Source: Deltaproteobacteria bacterium (GTDB taxonomy: Bacteria; Myxococcota; UBA796; SXON01). From it: DNA of 29,570 nt. This document shows, piece after piece, positions 1 through 7,406 of the stretch (positions within the stretch are counted from its first letter, which is position 1; every line of letters begins with the position of its first letter). The notes under the pieces are model-generated. The model searched no databases and was not told the origin of the DNA. It saw only the letters and a program-made list of their open reading frames with translations. The translations under genes were made by a program, and so were the position numbers. The stretch lies in the NCBI GenBank assembly GCA_947483545.1, contig CANKNP010000014.1, forward strand, positions 1-29,570, written 5' to 3'.

Positions 1-123
1 CACATCGGTGTCTCCGGTGTCATCCGTACCGGCGGAGATCGGCTCGTCGCCGTTGTCCTTCCAGCTGTTCGAGCAACCAAGGGCGAGGACGGGAAGAGCA
101 GACAGCACAAACAGACGGGACAT
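1..123 (-). CDS. Putative lipoprotein, N-terminal part only (runs off the left edge)
   Basis: A 41-codon open frame starts with ATG at 123 and continues past base 1. The first residues form a classic lipoprotein signal: a short MSR start, a hydrophobic stretch (LFVLSALPVLALG) and a cysteine at residue 17 in an ALGC lipobox-like context. After the Cys the chain becomes polar and acidic and ends in Asp/Thr/Gly repeats (TDDTGDTDV). Such linkers are common in exported proteins of Myxococcota. The mature protein would be anchored by lipid on the periplasmic side of a membrane. It is divergent from the gene starting near 191. The functional domain lies outside the window, so no role can be assigned. 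Confidence 0.7.
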   Translation of the reverse strand, partial: MSRLFVLSALPVLALGCSNSWKDNGDEPISAGTDDTGDTDV

Positions 124-190
124 ACGGACTCCGGGACGCGACTCGCGGCCGGCGCGCACCTTACGGATTTTCAAGACGGTGTCAAGGACG

Positions 191-1180
191 GTGCGGCGCC
201 GCCCACCCGCGCTACGTTCGCGCTCCCCCTGGGAGTGTGCTCTGACCGTCACCATCCTCGGCCCCGAACGGCCCGACCCGATCCTGCCCCTGGCGCTGAA
301 AGGCATCCGCGGCCCGGTCGCCCTGATCAGCGCAGGCTGGCGGTACGACGAGGACCGTGACGAGCCGCTGCGCGCCGCGATCGGCATGACCGTTCACAAC
401 CTGCGGCTCTACGGCGCCTTTCGCGACATCGAACGTGAAGCGCCGGACCTGGTCGCGGCCCACGCCCGGAAACAGACCGTGCTCAAGGGCATCAAGCGCC
501 TGTACCGCGAGGCGATCGTGTCCTCGCTCGCAGGGGTCCAGAAGGTCTGGGCGGACCGCAAGGACCCGCACTGCCCTTGGTTCCAGCAGGCCGTGCGACA
601 CCTTCAAGAGGTCGATGCGCTGTTCCTCGCCGAGGCCGACCGCCTTCACGAGCAGTTCGCCGCCACGGAGCGACCGCTCTCGCACCCGGCCGTCCGCGCA
701 GCCCGCGCGCACATCGCGGACACGCTCGCGGGCTGCGACGCCGTGTTGATCGCCGGCGGCCACGTCGGCGTGCTGCGCAACCGGATCGCGTTCTTCGGGC
801 TGGACGCGGAGCTTGGCCAGAAGCCGATCATCGCCTGGTCCGCAGGCGCGATGGTGCTCGCCGAGCGCATCCTGCTGTACCACGACCACACCACCCACGG
901 CGTGGGCCTCGCCGAGTACCTGGATCGCGGGTTCGGCCTCGTCCCAGGCGTCGTTTTTCTGCCCCACGCCAGCGAGCGGCTCGATCTCGAGAGCAAGGAC
1001 AACGTGGCCATCCTCGCCGCCCGCGTCGCCCCGCTGCGCGCGATCGCGCTGGAGAACGGTGGGGGCATCGGCCCTCATGGCGAGCGTCTGGGCCGACCTG
1101 AGGCCGTCCGCCAGCTCACGATCCAGGGTGGGCTCACGGTGGTCACCGACCAAGGGGGGTCCGATGCAGCGCGTGCTTGA
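191..1180 (+). CDS. Class I glutamine amidotransferase-like / peptidase S51-like protein
   Basis: The core carries a nucleophile elbow, AWSAGAM, with Ser near residue 217. This matches the serine elbow of the S51 family (peptidase E, cyanophycinase). A conserved-looking LIAGGHVG segment precedes it, and the N-terminal strand TVTILGPERP opens the fold. The family hydrolyses peptide or amide bonds with a Ser-His pair; here the substrate is unknown. The frame is open back to base 8, but that extension overlaps the divergent lipoprotein and reads as non-coding. Possible starts are GTG at 179 or 191, or a rare CTG at 242 that has a GGGAG six bases upstream; I list 191. The 3' end overlaps the next gene by 17 bp, so the two are probably co-translated. 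The family call is fairly sure, the start is not. Confidence 0.72.
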   Translation: MRRRPPALRSRSPWECALTVTILGPERPDPILPLALKGIRGPVALISAGWRYDEDRDEPLRAAIGMTVHNLRLYGAFRDIEREAPDLVAAHARKQTVLKGIKRLYREAIVSSLAGVQKVWADRKDPHCPWFQQAVRHLQEVDALFLAEADRLHEQFAATERPLSHPAVRAARAHIADTLAGCDAVLIAGGHVGVLRNRIAFFGLDAELGQKPIIAWSAGAMVLAERILLYHDHTTHGVGLAEYLDRGFGLVPGVVFLPHASERLDLESKDNVAILAARVAPLRAIALENGGGIGPHGERLGRPEAVRQLTIQGGLTVVTDQGGSDAARA

Positions 1181-2318
1181 CCTCGCCGCCAGGTTGGAGC
1201 GCCAGCCTCAAGACGCGAAGCGCCTTCTCGCGGAATTCGTCGCCAAGTGGGAGTTCCCGCTCATGGACGACAACGACAACGCCACGTTCTTTTACTGGGA
1301 CGACAAGCCGGCGGAGGCCGTGTTCCTGCAGCACTGGGTGTTCGGGCTCCCGTCGCACCAGGAGTTCCGGCGCATCGGCAACACCGACGCCTTCTACCTG
1401 CCGCTCGATCTGCCTCGCGGCGCGCGCGTCGAGTACAAGTTTGAGGTCGTCCGGGGCGGCAATGGCCGATGGATGCACGATCCGCGGAACGCGCGACGGG
1501 CGTTCGACCCGTTCGGTTCCAACTCTGTCTGTCCGGCCGGCAGCTACGTGGACCCCGAGTGGTGCCTTCCGGATCCGCATTCGCGTCGCGGCACGATGCA
1601 GCGTCACCGTTTTCACAGCCGCACCTGGGGCGACGAGCGCGAATACCAGCTCTACGTGCCCGCCGAAGCCCGTCCGGGGAAGGAATACCCGCTGCTCATC
1701 GTGCACGATGGCGTGGACTTCCTTCATTACGCCGAGATGAAGACGCTCTTGGACAACCTGATCCATCGGCACGAGGTCGCGCCGTTGATCGTGTGCTTCA
1801 CGAGCGGGGTCCGGCGGAATTGGGAGTACGCGGCCAATCCGAAGCAGGCGGACTTCCTACGCTTTGACCTGCTCGGCCACCTGGCGACGACCCAGCCGAT
1901 CCTGGACGGTCCGCAGTTCCGAGGGGTGATGGGCGCGAGCTTTGGGGCGGTCAGCGCGCTTCACGCGGCGATCCGGCACCCCAACACCTGGGGCCGCTTG
2001 CTGCTGCAAAGCGGCAGTTTTGCCTTCACAGACATCGGCGAACATACGCGGGGGCCGATGTGGGATCCCATCGTGAGCTTCGTGAACCAGCTTCGGGAGG
2101 CCCCGCCGCCCATCGACGCGCAGATCTACCTGTCCTGCGGCACGTTCGAGTCGCTGATCTACTACAACCGCAGCCTGGTGCCGGTGTTTCAGAAGGTGAG
2201 CCAGGGCGTTCGCTACGCGGAGGTGCCGGACGGGCACAACTGGATCAACTGGCGGGATCGGTTGCGGGAGGCGTTGACGTGGCTTTACCCAGGGCCGCTG
2301 TGGATGTATTACGAGTGA
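1164..2318 (+). CDS. Enterochelin esterase-like alpha/beta hydrolase (esterase D family)
   Basis: This 384-residue protein has two parts. Residues 1 to about 140 look like the beta-sandwich N-terminal domain of Fes-type esterases (FFYWDDKPAEAVFLQHW, then LPRGARVEYKFEV). The rest is an alpha/beta hydrolase of the PF00756 type. The nucleophile is Ser259 in GASFG, and the likely catalytic His is His358 in VPDGHNW. The acidic member is not obvious; Glu in the CGTFE loop is a candidate. No signal peptide is seen, so it is probably cytoplasmic. ATG at 1164 is preceded by a strong AAGGGGGG. It overlaps the S51-like gene by 17 bp, which suggests the two hydrolases act on one substrate, perhaps a peptide or ester-linked natural product. 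That pathway is inference; no siderophore gene is in the window. Confidence 0.8.
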   Translation: MQRVLDLAARLERQPQDAKRLLAEFVAKWEFPLMDDNDNATFFYWDDKPAEAVFLQHWVFGLPSHQEFRRIGNTDAFYLPLDLPRGARVEYKFEVVRGGNGRWMHDPRNARRAFDPFGSNSVCPAGSYVDPEWCLPDPHSRRGTMQRHRFHSRTWGDEREYQLYVPAEARPGKEYPLLIVHDGVDFLHYAEMKTLLDNLIHRHEVAPLIVCFTSGVRRNWEYAANPKQADFLRFDLLGHLATTQPILDGPQFRGVMGASFGAVSALHAAIRHPNTWGRLLLQSGSFAFTDIGEHTRGPMWDPIVSFVNQLREAPPPIDAQIYLSCGTFESLIYYNRSLVPVFQKVSQGVRYAEVPDGHNWINWRDRLREALTWLYPGPLWMYYE

Positions 2319-2344
2319 GGCCAGACTAGGATACAATGTGATCC
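2309..2344 (+). promoter_or_regulatory. Likely mazEF promoter with an inverted repeat over the -10 box
   Basis: TACAAT at 2332-2337 matches the sigma-70 -10 box at 5 of 6 positions. A weak -35 (TTACGA, 2309-2314) lies 17 bp upstream. GGAT (2329-2332) and ATCC (2341-2344) form an inverted repeat with an 8-bp spacer centred on the -10 box. MazE-type antitoxins commonly repress their own promoter by binding such palindromes, so this is a candidate operator. A GGAG ribosome site (2345-2348) lies six bases before the mazE ATG. Confidence 0.5.
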
Positions 2345-2354
2345 GGAGTTCCTC

Positions 2355-2624
2355 ATGATCGCATTGCGCCTCGCTCGTCTCGGCAACAGCCGCGGCGTCC
2401 GCATCCCCAAACCGGTCCTGGACCAGCTCGGCATCGTGGACGAGCTCACGATGGAGGTGCGGGATGGAGAGATCGTCTTGCGAAAGCCATCGCCGAAGGA
2501 GCACCCGCGAGCGGGCTGGGCCGAGCAGCTGGATGCGATGACCGCCCGCGGGGAGCGTTTAGATGACCTGGACACGATGATTCCGGGGCCCAATCGCTTT
2601 GACCACGAGGAGTGGGAATGGTGA
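2355..2624 (+). CDS. mazE: MazE/AbrB-type antitoxin
   Basis: This 89-residue protein has an N-terminal AbrB/SpoVT-like swapped-hairpin domain. LGNSRGVRIPKPVLDQLGI is the hallmark of MazE-like DNA binders and is followed by the strand pattern VRDGEIVLRKP. The C-terminal part (about residues 45-89) is acidic and contains EEWEW at the very end, as expected for the flexible tail that neutralises a MazF toxin. It would bind its own promoter, alone or with MazF. The next gene starts inside its 3' end, the usual antitoxin-toxin order and coupling. Length and motifs fit the family well. Confidence 0.88.
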   Translation: MIALRLARLGNSRGVRIPKPVLDQLGIVDELTMEVRDGEIVLRKPSPKEHPRAGWAEQLDAMTARGERLDDLDTMIPGPNRFDHEEWEW

Positions 2625-2944
2625 TCCCTCGCAGGTTTGACGTGCTGCTGGTCCGTCTCGATCCAACCGTCGGGCACGAGACCCAGAAGACGCGTCCATG
2701 CGTTGTGCTTTCGCCGGATCTCCTCAACTCCAGGCTGCAAACGTGCGTGATCGCTCCGCTCACGACAGGAAGCAGCCCGGGGCCGAGCAGGGTGCCCTGT
2801 CGGTTCGACGGGAAGCCGGGGCTCCTCGTGCTGGATCAGCTTCGGGTCATCGACCGCGCTCGGATCGTGAAGGCGCTCGGCGTCCTTCACGAGTCCGAAG
2901 CTCGGGCGAGCCTGGACGTGCTCGCAGCTTTCTTCGCCCCCTGA
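2618..2944 (+). CDS. mazF: MazF/PemK-type endoribonuclease toxin
   Basis: This 108-residue protein matches the MazF/PemK fold. It opens with RFDVLLVRLDPTVGHE, followed by the family motif KTRPCVVLSPDLLN. A central VIAPLTTGSS strand and the C-terminal LGVLHESEARASLD helix follow. MazF enzymes cut single-stranded mRNA at short sequences; the target here cannot be predicted. ATG at 2618 is chosen because GAGGAG (2607-2612) lies five bases upstream; GTG at 2612 is in frame but has poorer spacing. The start lies within the mazE stop region (7-bp overlap). Its stop lies 12 bp from the convergent lipoprotein gene. The RP and conserved Ser/Thr of the active site are present, so the toxin looks intact. 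Confidence 0.88.
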   Translation: MVIPRRFDVLLVRLDPTVGHETQKTRPCVVLSPDLLNSRLQTCVIAPLTTGSSPGPSRVPCRFDGKPGLLVLDQLRVIDRARIVKALGVLHESEARASLDVLAAFFAP

Positions 2945-2956
2945 CGCCTCGGGGAC

Positions 2957-3433
2957 CTACTCCGTCGCCGCCAACACCCGAAACGCCACGGGCACGACAT
3001 ACCCGGCGCCGGTGACATGCCCGATGATCAAGATGGGGAGCCCCACGTAGGGCCTCAGAGGGGCCGCGGTCAGATCGTCGAGGATCACCGGAGTGCCCGA
3101 ATTCCGGTCGTCGAGGATCAGGCGGGCGCCGTAAGCCCGCAGCGTGCCGACGAAGTTGCCGGAACCATCGCCGGCGTCCAGCACCCGCCAATCCCGAACG
3201 TGCAGGGCGCCGAGAATCAGCGGGCCATCCACCTCGATGATGCAGCCGCCCAGAAACGCGACGGGGGCCCCCTCGCCTTGGGTCACGAGCCTGGTCTCGT
3301 CGCCCTGCTCGGTGCGCAGCGTGACCGGCGAGGTGCCCGAAAGGACGAGGCCCATGCGATGCGTCGAGCAGCCCGCGGTCCCGAAAGACGCGAGGGTGAC
3401 GACGAGGACGAGCAGGGAAGGGCGCGTGCCCAC
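2957..3433 (-). CDS. Small lipoprotein of unknown function
   Basis: From GTG at 3433 this frame encodes 158 residues. The signal (RPSLLVLVVTLASFGTAGC) has a hydrophobic core and a GTAGC lipobox, so it should be lipid-anchored. The mature part is a short beta-rich domain of alternating hydrophobic strands, including CIIEVDGPLILGALHVRDW and YGARLILDDRNSGTPVILD. I do not recognise the family; the pattern could suit an OB-like barrel. The frame is open upstream to 3652, but that would overlap the DsbA fusion gene on the other strand and place residues before the signal peptide, so I reject the longer form. Only 37 bp separate it from that divergent gene, and the ribosome site is weak. Confidence 0.68.
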   Translation of the reverse strand: MGTRPSLLVLVVTLASFGTAGCSTHRMGLVLSGTSPVTLRTEQGDETRLVTQGEGAPVAFLGGCIIEVDGPLILGALHVRDWRVLDAGDGSGNFVGTLRAYGARLILDDRNSGTPVILDDLTAAPLRPYVGLPILIIGHVTGAGYVVPVAFRVLAATE

Positions 3434-3470
3434 CCCGTAGCCCGCGTTAGAGCCCGCGGCTGGAGCCCGA

Positions 3471-4811
3471 ATGAAGCCGTTTTCACGCGCCACGCTCACG
3501 GTTGGCCTCGTGGCCGCGCTCTCCTGGCCCGGCGCAGCGCTCGCCGCAGAGGGCGATCTGCCGCCTGCGATGCTGATCGGTGGGCTCACCCTCGGCGTGG
3601 TCCTGTGCGGCGCGCTCATCGCGTTCAAGCGCACGCTCGGCCTGCTGATCACCGCCCAATACGGCGCGCTCCTCGCGATCTACCTGGCCCACCAGCACCG
3701 CGAGGCGCTCACGGGCGGCACTTCGATCTGCAACATCTCCAGCGTGATCAATTGTGACGTGGTCAACACCTCACGCTACGCCGAGGTCGCCGGCGTGCCC
3801 ATCGCGATCCTGGGGTTCGCCTTCTACGCCGCGATCGCCTACCTGGCGCTCAACGCGGTGCGGGGAAAGAGCGAGCGCGCGGTGGGCATGATCATGGTGC
3901 TCTCGGTGCTGGCCGTGGGCTACGACATCTTTCTCGCCTACGCGAGCTACTCGCTCGGTGCGATCTGCCTTTTCTGCACGGCCACCTGGGCAGTCAACGT
4001 GCTCCTGCTCGTGGGCTCGACGCTGGCGAACGGCGGCCACAGCCCACTCCCCGCGGTCCAGAGTGAGGCCGGCGGCACCGTGATCGTCGGGCTCGCGGCG
4101 CTGATCCTCGGGGTGCTCGCGTACCAGGGCGGCACCGGCGCGAAGCCGGGAACGGCCGCGTCAGAGAACGGAACCGCAGCGGCGCTCGACCTCGCGACGC
4201 TCTACGAGCAGCCGGTGGGGCAGATCACGCTGGATGGTACCGAGCCGATGAAAGGCGACCCGAACGCGGCCTACACCTTCGTGGAGTGGGCCGACTTCGA
4301 ATGCCCGCACTGCGCCGTGATGTTCCCGATCATGGAGGAGATCCTCACGGCGAACAAAGACACGCGGCTCTTCTACAAACACTACCCGATCTCCGAGAAC
4401 TGCAACCGCTTCGTGCAGGGCGAGCGCCACCAGAACGCCTGCGCTGCTGCCAAGGCGGCCGAATGTGCGCGTTTGCAGGGGCGATTCTGGGAGCTCTCGG
4501 GCCAGATGTTCAAGAACCAGGAGTTCTTGGGGCCGGACGACATTCGGTTCATGGCGAAGGAAGTCGGCCTGGAATCGAAGACGTTTGAGAGCTGCATGAT
4601 CGACCCCGCGACCGCGCAGGCCGTCGTCGCAGATGTCGAAGGGGGCGGGACCGCCAAGATCAACGGCACGCCGAGCATCTTCTTGCAAGGGCCGTTCGGC
4701 GACCAGTGGGTGCGCGTGATCGGGGGACGCGAGGCGATCGAGACGATCCTGGTCGCAGCACGGTCGGGCAAGCCGATGCCTCCGCCGGGGCCGCCGAACC
4801 CGGAGCGGTGA
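3471..4811 (+). CDS. VKOR-DsbA fusion (vitamin K epoxide reductase domain plus thioredoxin-fold oxidoreductase)
   Basis: The 446-residue protein joins two steps of periplasmic disulfide formation. After a signal or first membrane segment (residues 7-26), a four-helix VKOR domain carries the loop cysteines Cys87 and Cys95 (CNISSVINCDVVN), Ser101, and the quinone-site pair CLFC at 166-169. A further membrane helix lies near 195-215. A linker of about 40 residues leads to a DsbA/DsbG-like thioredoxin domain with CPHC at 278-281 and the cis-proline motif NGTPSIF near the end. The VKOR half should pass electrons to quinone and reoxidise the attached thioredoxin half, which oxidises cysteines in exported proteins. 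The exported Cys-containing proteins nearby, such as the protease and lipoproteins, are possible clients. VKOR-thioredoxin fusions are known in several phyla. Confidence 0.9.
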   Translation: MKPFSRATLTVGLVAALSWPGAALAAEGDLPPAMLIGGLTLGVVLCGALIAFKRTLGLLITAQYGALLAIYLAHQHREALTGGTSICNISSVINCDVVNTSRYAEVAGVPIAILGFAFYAAIAYLALNAVRGKSERAVGMIMVLSVLAVGYDIFLAYASYSLGAICLFCTATWAVNVLLLVGSTLANGGHSPLPAVQSEAGGTVIVGLAALILGVLAYQGGTGAKPGTAASENGTAAALDLATLYEQPVGQITLDGTEPMKGDPNAAYTFVEWADFECPHCAVMFPIMEEILTANKDTRLFYKHYPISENCNRFVQGERHQNACAAAKAAECARLQGRFWELSGQMFKNQEFLGPDDIRFMAKEVGLESKTFESCMIDPATAQAVVADVEGGGTAKINGTPSIFLQGPFGDQWVRVIGGREAIETILVAARSGKPMPPPGPPNPER

Positions 4812-4817
4812 CAGAAC

Positions 4818-4854
4818 GGGGCTTCGGGCTCCGGGTCACGGGCTACGGGCTGCG
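4818..4854. repeat. Short tandem CGGGCT-type repeat
   Basis: The sequence cycles through CGGGCTT/CGGGCTC/CGGGTCA/CGGGCTA/CGGGCTG with a period of 6-8 bases. Translated, it gives the GFGLRVTGYGLR pattern. From memory, this peptide pattern is frequent in spurious open frames of environmental genomes, which suggests a dispersed intergenic element. Confidence 0.5.
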
Positions 4855-4943
4855 GAAGCGGAAGGGGCCCATCGGCGCGGGTTTCGTTGCCGCCGGGGGC
4901 GCTCCCGCTTCTCTCCGAATCTGCGGGGGGCGGGCCATCTCCC

Positions 4944-4972
4944 CCTCCGCGTCTCCGTGTCTCCGTGGTTCG
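4944..4972. repeat. CTCCGTGTCTCCGTGGTTC-type intergenic element
   Basis: CTCCGCGTCTCCGTGTCTCC followed by GTGGTTCG is a short tandem of an 8-base unit (GTCTCCGT). Its reverse strand translates to NHGDTETRRG, a peptide that, from memory, recurs in spurious ORFs across many unrelated bacterial genomes. It looks like a widely dispersed non-coding repeat. Confidence 0.5.
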
Positions 4973-5006
4973 TCCGACTCTTTCCGCCCTGACGCGGCGT
5001 TGAAAA

Positions 5007-5028
5007 GGGCGGCCACGGGGGGCCGCCC
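5007..5028. repeat. Perfect palindrome GGGCGGCC-N6-GGCCGCCC (REP-like hairpin)
   Basis: Eight-base arms GGGCGGCC (5007-5014) and GGCCGCCC (5021-5028) flank a six-base loop ACGGGG. The flanks AAAA and CTACG fit the GTAGGGGCGGCC...GGCCGCCCTTTT type of intergenic palindrome. Read on the minus strand the right arm is followed by TTTT, so it could also act as a terminator for a minus-strand transcript; none is known to need it except read-through from murJ. Confidence 0.6.
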
Positions 5029-5148
5029 CTACGCTGGGGATGACATGGGCGGCCCCGAAGCCCGCCAGAGGGCCTCGCGGCGCCACGCAGGTTTGAAGCG
5101 GCGTTCCACGGCCCGCGCTGGACCTGTGGCCAAGGGGAGCGAGCCGCC

Positions 5149-6699
5149 CTACCTGCGCAGCCTACGGAGGACCTGTAGCGGCTCGGGCAGGCCAAATACC
5201 CAGGTCAGCCCCAGGTAGATGACACCATAGGCGCCAAACACGGCCACGGCGAGGAGCTGAGGCTGCTGGACCGGGACGGCGAGCTTGACGGCCCAGCCCG
5301 CCATCGCCGCTGCGGTCGCTGCGCTGAAAACCGCGGCGAGCCTGCCCCAGCCCACCTGCGTGGCGCCGATGCGGCCATTGAGCGCGCGCTGCAGGAGCGC
5401 GAACTCGACCCAGCCGGCCAGGCCCGAAGCGAGCGTAAGACCAGGCAAGCCCCAGCTCGGGTCGAGCCCCAGCCTGGCGGGGAGCCAGAGCGCCCCGAGT
5501 GCGCCGAGCACCGTGGTCAATCCGACGCGGATCGCCGCGAACCGGAGCGGCGCCTTCGGGTCGCCCGTCGCGTAGAAAGCCGAGGCGTAGAGCCGCCCGA
5601 GGGTGCCCGCGAGCAGGCCGACGGAGGACCCGGCGAGCGCCGCCCAGACGCGGCGGGCGTCGTCCACGCCAAAGCTGCCCGTCTGAAAGAGCGCTTGCGC
5701 GACCACATCTCCGAGGGCGAGGAACGCGACCGCGGAGGGCACGACGAAGTAGGCGACCCGCGCGAGCCCAGCGTTCAACCGGATCCGGAGTGCCTCGTGA
5801 TCGACGCCCGCCGCCGACATCGCGGGCAGCTCCGCTGCCGACACCGCCATGCCAAACAGGCTCACCGGCAGGGTGTACAGGGTCTGGGCGTAGGAGAGCG
5901 TGGCGACCGAGCCCGCCGGTAGCCAGGAAGCCAGGATTTGGTCCACGTACGCGCTGATCTGCACGACGCCACGGCCGAGGAGCGCGGGCCCGAAGTTGCG
6001 CACCACCAACGCGACGTCCGGATCGACCGACGACCAACCGAACCGCAGCGCCGGCGCCACCGCACGGAGCATCGGAACCTGGACAAGGCATTGGAGCAAG
6101 CTCCCCAGCACGCTCGCGCCTGCCAGCCAGCCCGCGAGCACGTCTTGCGAACTACGCGCCCCAAAGGCGACAAGCGCGCCGATCATCGCCGCGTTCCAGA
6201 CCACCGGCGCCGCATACGAAAGGAAGAACCGGCGATGGCTGTTGAGGATGCCGAGGCACCAGGCCGACATGACGAGCAGACCGGCGCCAGGGAACAAGAT
6301 CCGCACCAGCCGCACCGTCAAGGCTTCGGTGTCGCCAGTGAAGCCCGGGGCGATGCCCGCCACCAGCCAGGGTGCGGCGAGGACGCCGACCCCCACGATC
6401 ACCGCGGTGGTGACCGCCAACATCGCGCCGATGGCGCCGGCGATCCGGTCCGCCCTGGCAGGATCCGGGCCCGCAACCAAACGCGCGTACACCGGAATGA
6501 ACGAGGCCGACAGAGCGCCCTCGCCGAACAGGTTCTGAAGGAAGTTCGGGATGCGAAACGCCGCATTGAACGCATCCGCCGCCGGAGACGTCCCGAAGTA
6601 GTGCGCGAACGCCGCCTGCCGTACAAACCCGGCGACCCGCGACGCGAAGATCCCCGCGGCGACCAACAGCGCGTGGCGCCCGCCTGCCTCGCCCTTCAA
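5149..6699 (-). CDS. murJ: MurJ lipid II flippase (MVF family)
   Basis: This 516-residue multi-pass membrane protein belongs to the MOP superfamily. Family signatures are clear: SRVAGFVRQAAFAHYFG near the N-terminus, ADAFNAAFRIPNFLQNLFGE and EGALSASFIPVY. It also has repeated pairs of hydrophobic helices, about 14 in all, and the late motif LYASAFYATGDPKAPL. MurJ flips lipid II across the inner membrane for peptidoglycan synthesis. Charged residues typical of the central cavity (Arg in SRVAGFVRQ) are present. The frame is open far upstream, but real coding begins after the tetR stop; TTG at 6699, two bases past that stop, is the likely start and gives the usual family length. No better ATG or GTG exists before the first helix. 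It is probably translated by coupling to tetR. Confidence 0.93.
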   Translation of the reverse strand: MKGEAGGRHALLVAAGIFASRVAGFVRQAAFAHYFGTSPAADAFNAAFRIPNFLQNLFGEGALSASFIPVYARLVAGPDPARADRIAGAIGAMLAVTTAVIVGVGVLAAPWLVAGIAPGFTGDTEALTVRLVRILFPGAGLLVMSAWCLGILNSHRRFFLSYAAPVVWNAAMIGALVAFGARSSQDVLAGWLAGASVLGSLLQCLVQVPMLRAVAPALRFGWSSVDPDVALVVRNFGPALLGRGVVQISAYVDQILASWLPAGSVATLSYAQTLYTLPVSLFGMAVSAAELPAMSAAGVDHEALRIRLNAGLARVAYFVVPSAVAFLALGDVVAQALFQTGSFGVDDARRVWAALAGSSVGLLAGTLGRLYASAFYATGDPKAPLRFAAIRVGLTTVLGALGALWLPARLGLDPSWGLPGLTLASGLAGWVEFALLQRALNGRIGATQVGWGRLAAVFSAATAAAMAGWAVKLAVPVQQPQLLAVAVFGAYGVIYLGLTWVFGLPEPLQVLRRLRR

Positions 6700-6701
6700 G
6701 C

Positions 6702-7313
6702 TCAGGGGGAGGGCTCGGCGACCAACCGCGGCATCAAGCCGAACGCCCGGTCGAGGACCGCAGCGAGATCGCCGCCGTCCAGGAGCCACGCGCCAACCGC
6801 GACGTTCATTGCGGAGAGAGCGAGGCCAGCGAGCAGGTGCGCAAACATTGGCCCCTCCTCGGGGTGCCGGCGCTCGACATCCCCGCTCAGGGCGCGGATC
6901 CAAGCATCCTGGATGTCCTTGTACCGGGCGCGCAGCTCGGGCGTGTCCTGGGTCAACCGCAACAGCGCGCGGGTGCGGGCCGGATCGTGCAGATACTCGG
7001 CTACGACGGGCTTCATGGCGTGGTGCATCGCCTGAAGGGGCGGTTCGGAGAGCGGTCGTGCGCGGAACATCTCGCCGATCCAGAGCCCGACCTCCTCCGC
7101 CCGGACAAAGACGACATCTTCCTTGCTGTGAAAGTAGCGGAAGAAGGTGCGCCGGGAGATGCCGGCGACATCGGCGATCTGCTCGACCGTGGTCGCGGCG
7201 TACCCGTCCCGCAGGAAGAGCCGCAATGCGTCCTCGCGAACCGACGTGCGGGCAGCGCGAGACCGGGCGAGCCGGGCGGCGTCGGGAGCGCGAAGGGAAA
7301 GGGCAGGCACCAT
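6702..7313 (-). CDS. TetR-family transcriptional regulator
   Basis: The 203-residue protein has a classic TetR N-terminal domain. AALRLFL-like helix 1 (residues 26-36) is followed by the helix-turn-helix at 41-61 (TTVEQIADVAGISRRTFFRYF) and the KEDV stretch. The C-terminal ligand/dimer domain (about 70-200) is helical and contains HAMKPVVAEYL and a final hydrophobic helix. ATG at 7313 puts the HTH at the usual distance; GTG at 7331 is also possible. It is divergent from the gene at 7407 with a 93-bp gap that would hold its own promoter and operator, and its stop is two bases from the murJ start. The ligand is unknown. Whether it controls murJ or the divergent gene cannot be told from sequence. 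Confidence 0.85.
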   Translation of the reverse strand: MVPALSLRAPDAARLARSRAARTSVREDALRLFLRDGYAATTVEQIADVAGISRRTFFRYFHSKEDVVFVRAEEVGLWIGEMFRARPLSEPPLQAMHHAMKPVVAEYLHDPARTRALLRLTQDTPELRARYKDIQDAWIRALSGDVERRHPEEGPMFAHLLAGLALSAMNVAVGAWLLDGGDLAAVLDRAFGLMPRLVAEPSP

Positions 7314-7406
7314 ACACAGCGGGTCTATCACGAAGGGGAAAGAACTGGCACTTCACCCGTGCACACGCTACTCGGACCTTCCCCCCCCGAGGATTCAGAG
7401 GGCAAC

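Larger units (their letters stand above)
4812..5148. other. 337-bp non-coding gap between convergent genes, rich in repeats
   Basis: No convincing gene lies here. Open frames cross the gap on both strands, but their peptides are those expected from repeats (GFGLRVTGYGLR on one strand, NHGDTETRRG on the other). The gap separates the ends of the VKOR-DsbA gene and murJ, so no promoter is needed in it. It holds three distinct repeat-like elements listed separately. Confidence 0.7.

Noticed and set aside
212..1153. 313-residue minus-strand frame opposite the S51-like gene
   Set aside because: It is the antisense shadow of a well-supported gene in high-GC DNA; its residues (many Arg, Ala, Gly) show no domain.
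4706..5218. Coding genes across the gap after the VKOR-DsbA gene, on either strand
   Set aside because: The peptides are translations of repeats and antisense of neighbouring genes, with no ribosome site or domain.
7333..7406. A sigma-54-like promoter (TGGCAC then TGCA) upstream of the 7407 gene
   Set aside because: The distance between the GG and GC elements is two bases too long for the fixed -24/-12 spacing.
6837..7406. N-terminal extension of the 455-residue protein
   Set aside because: It lies antisense to tetR and has no recognisable sequence; GTG at 7407 has a ribosome site.
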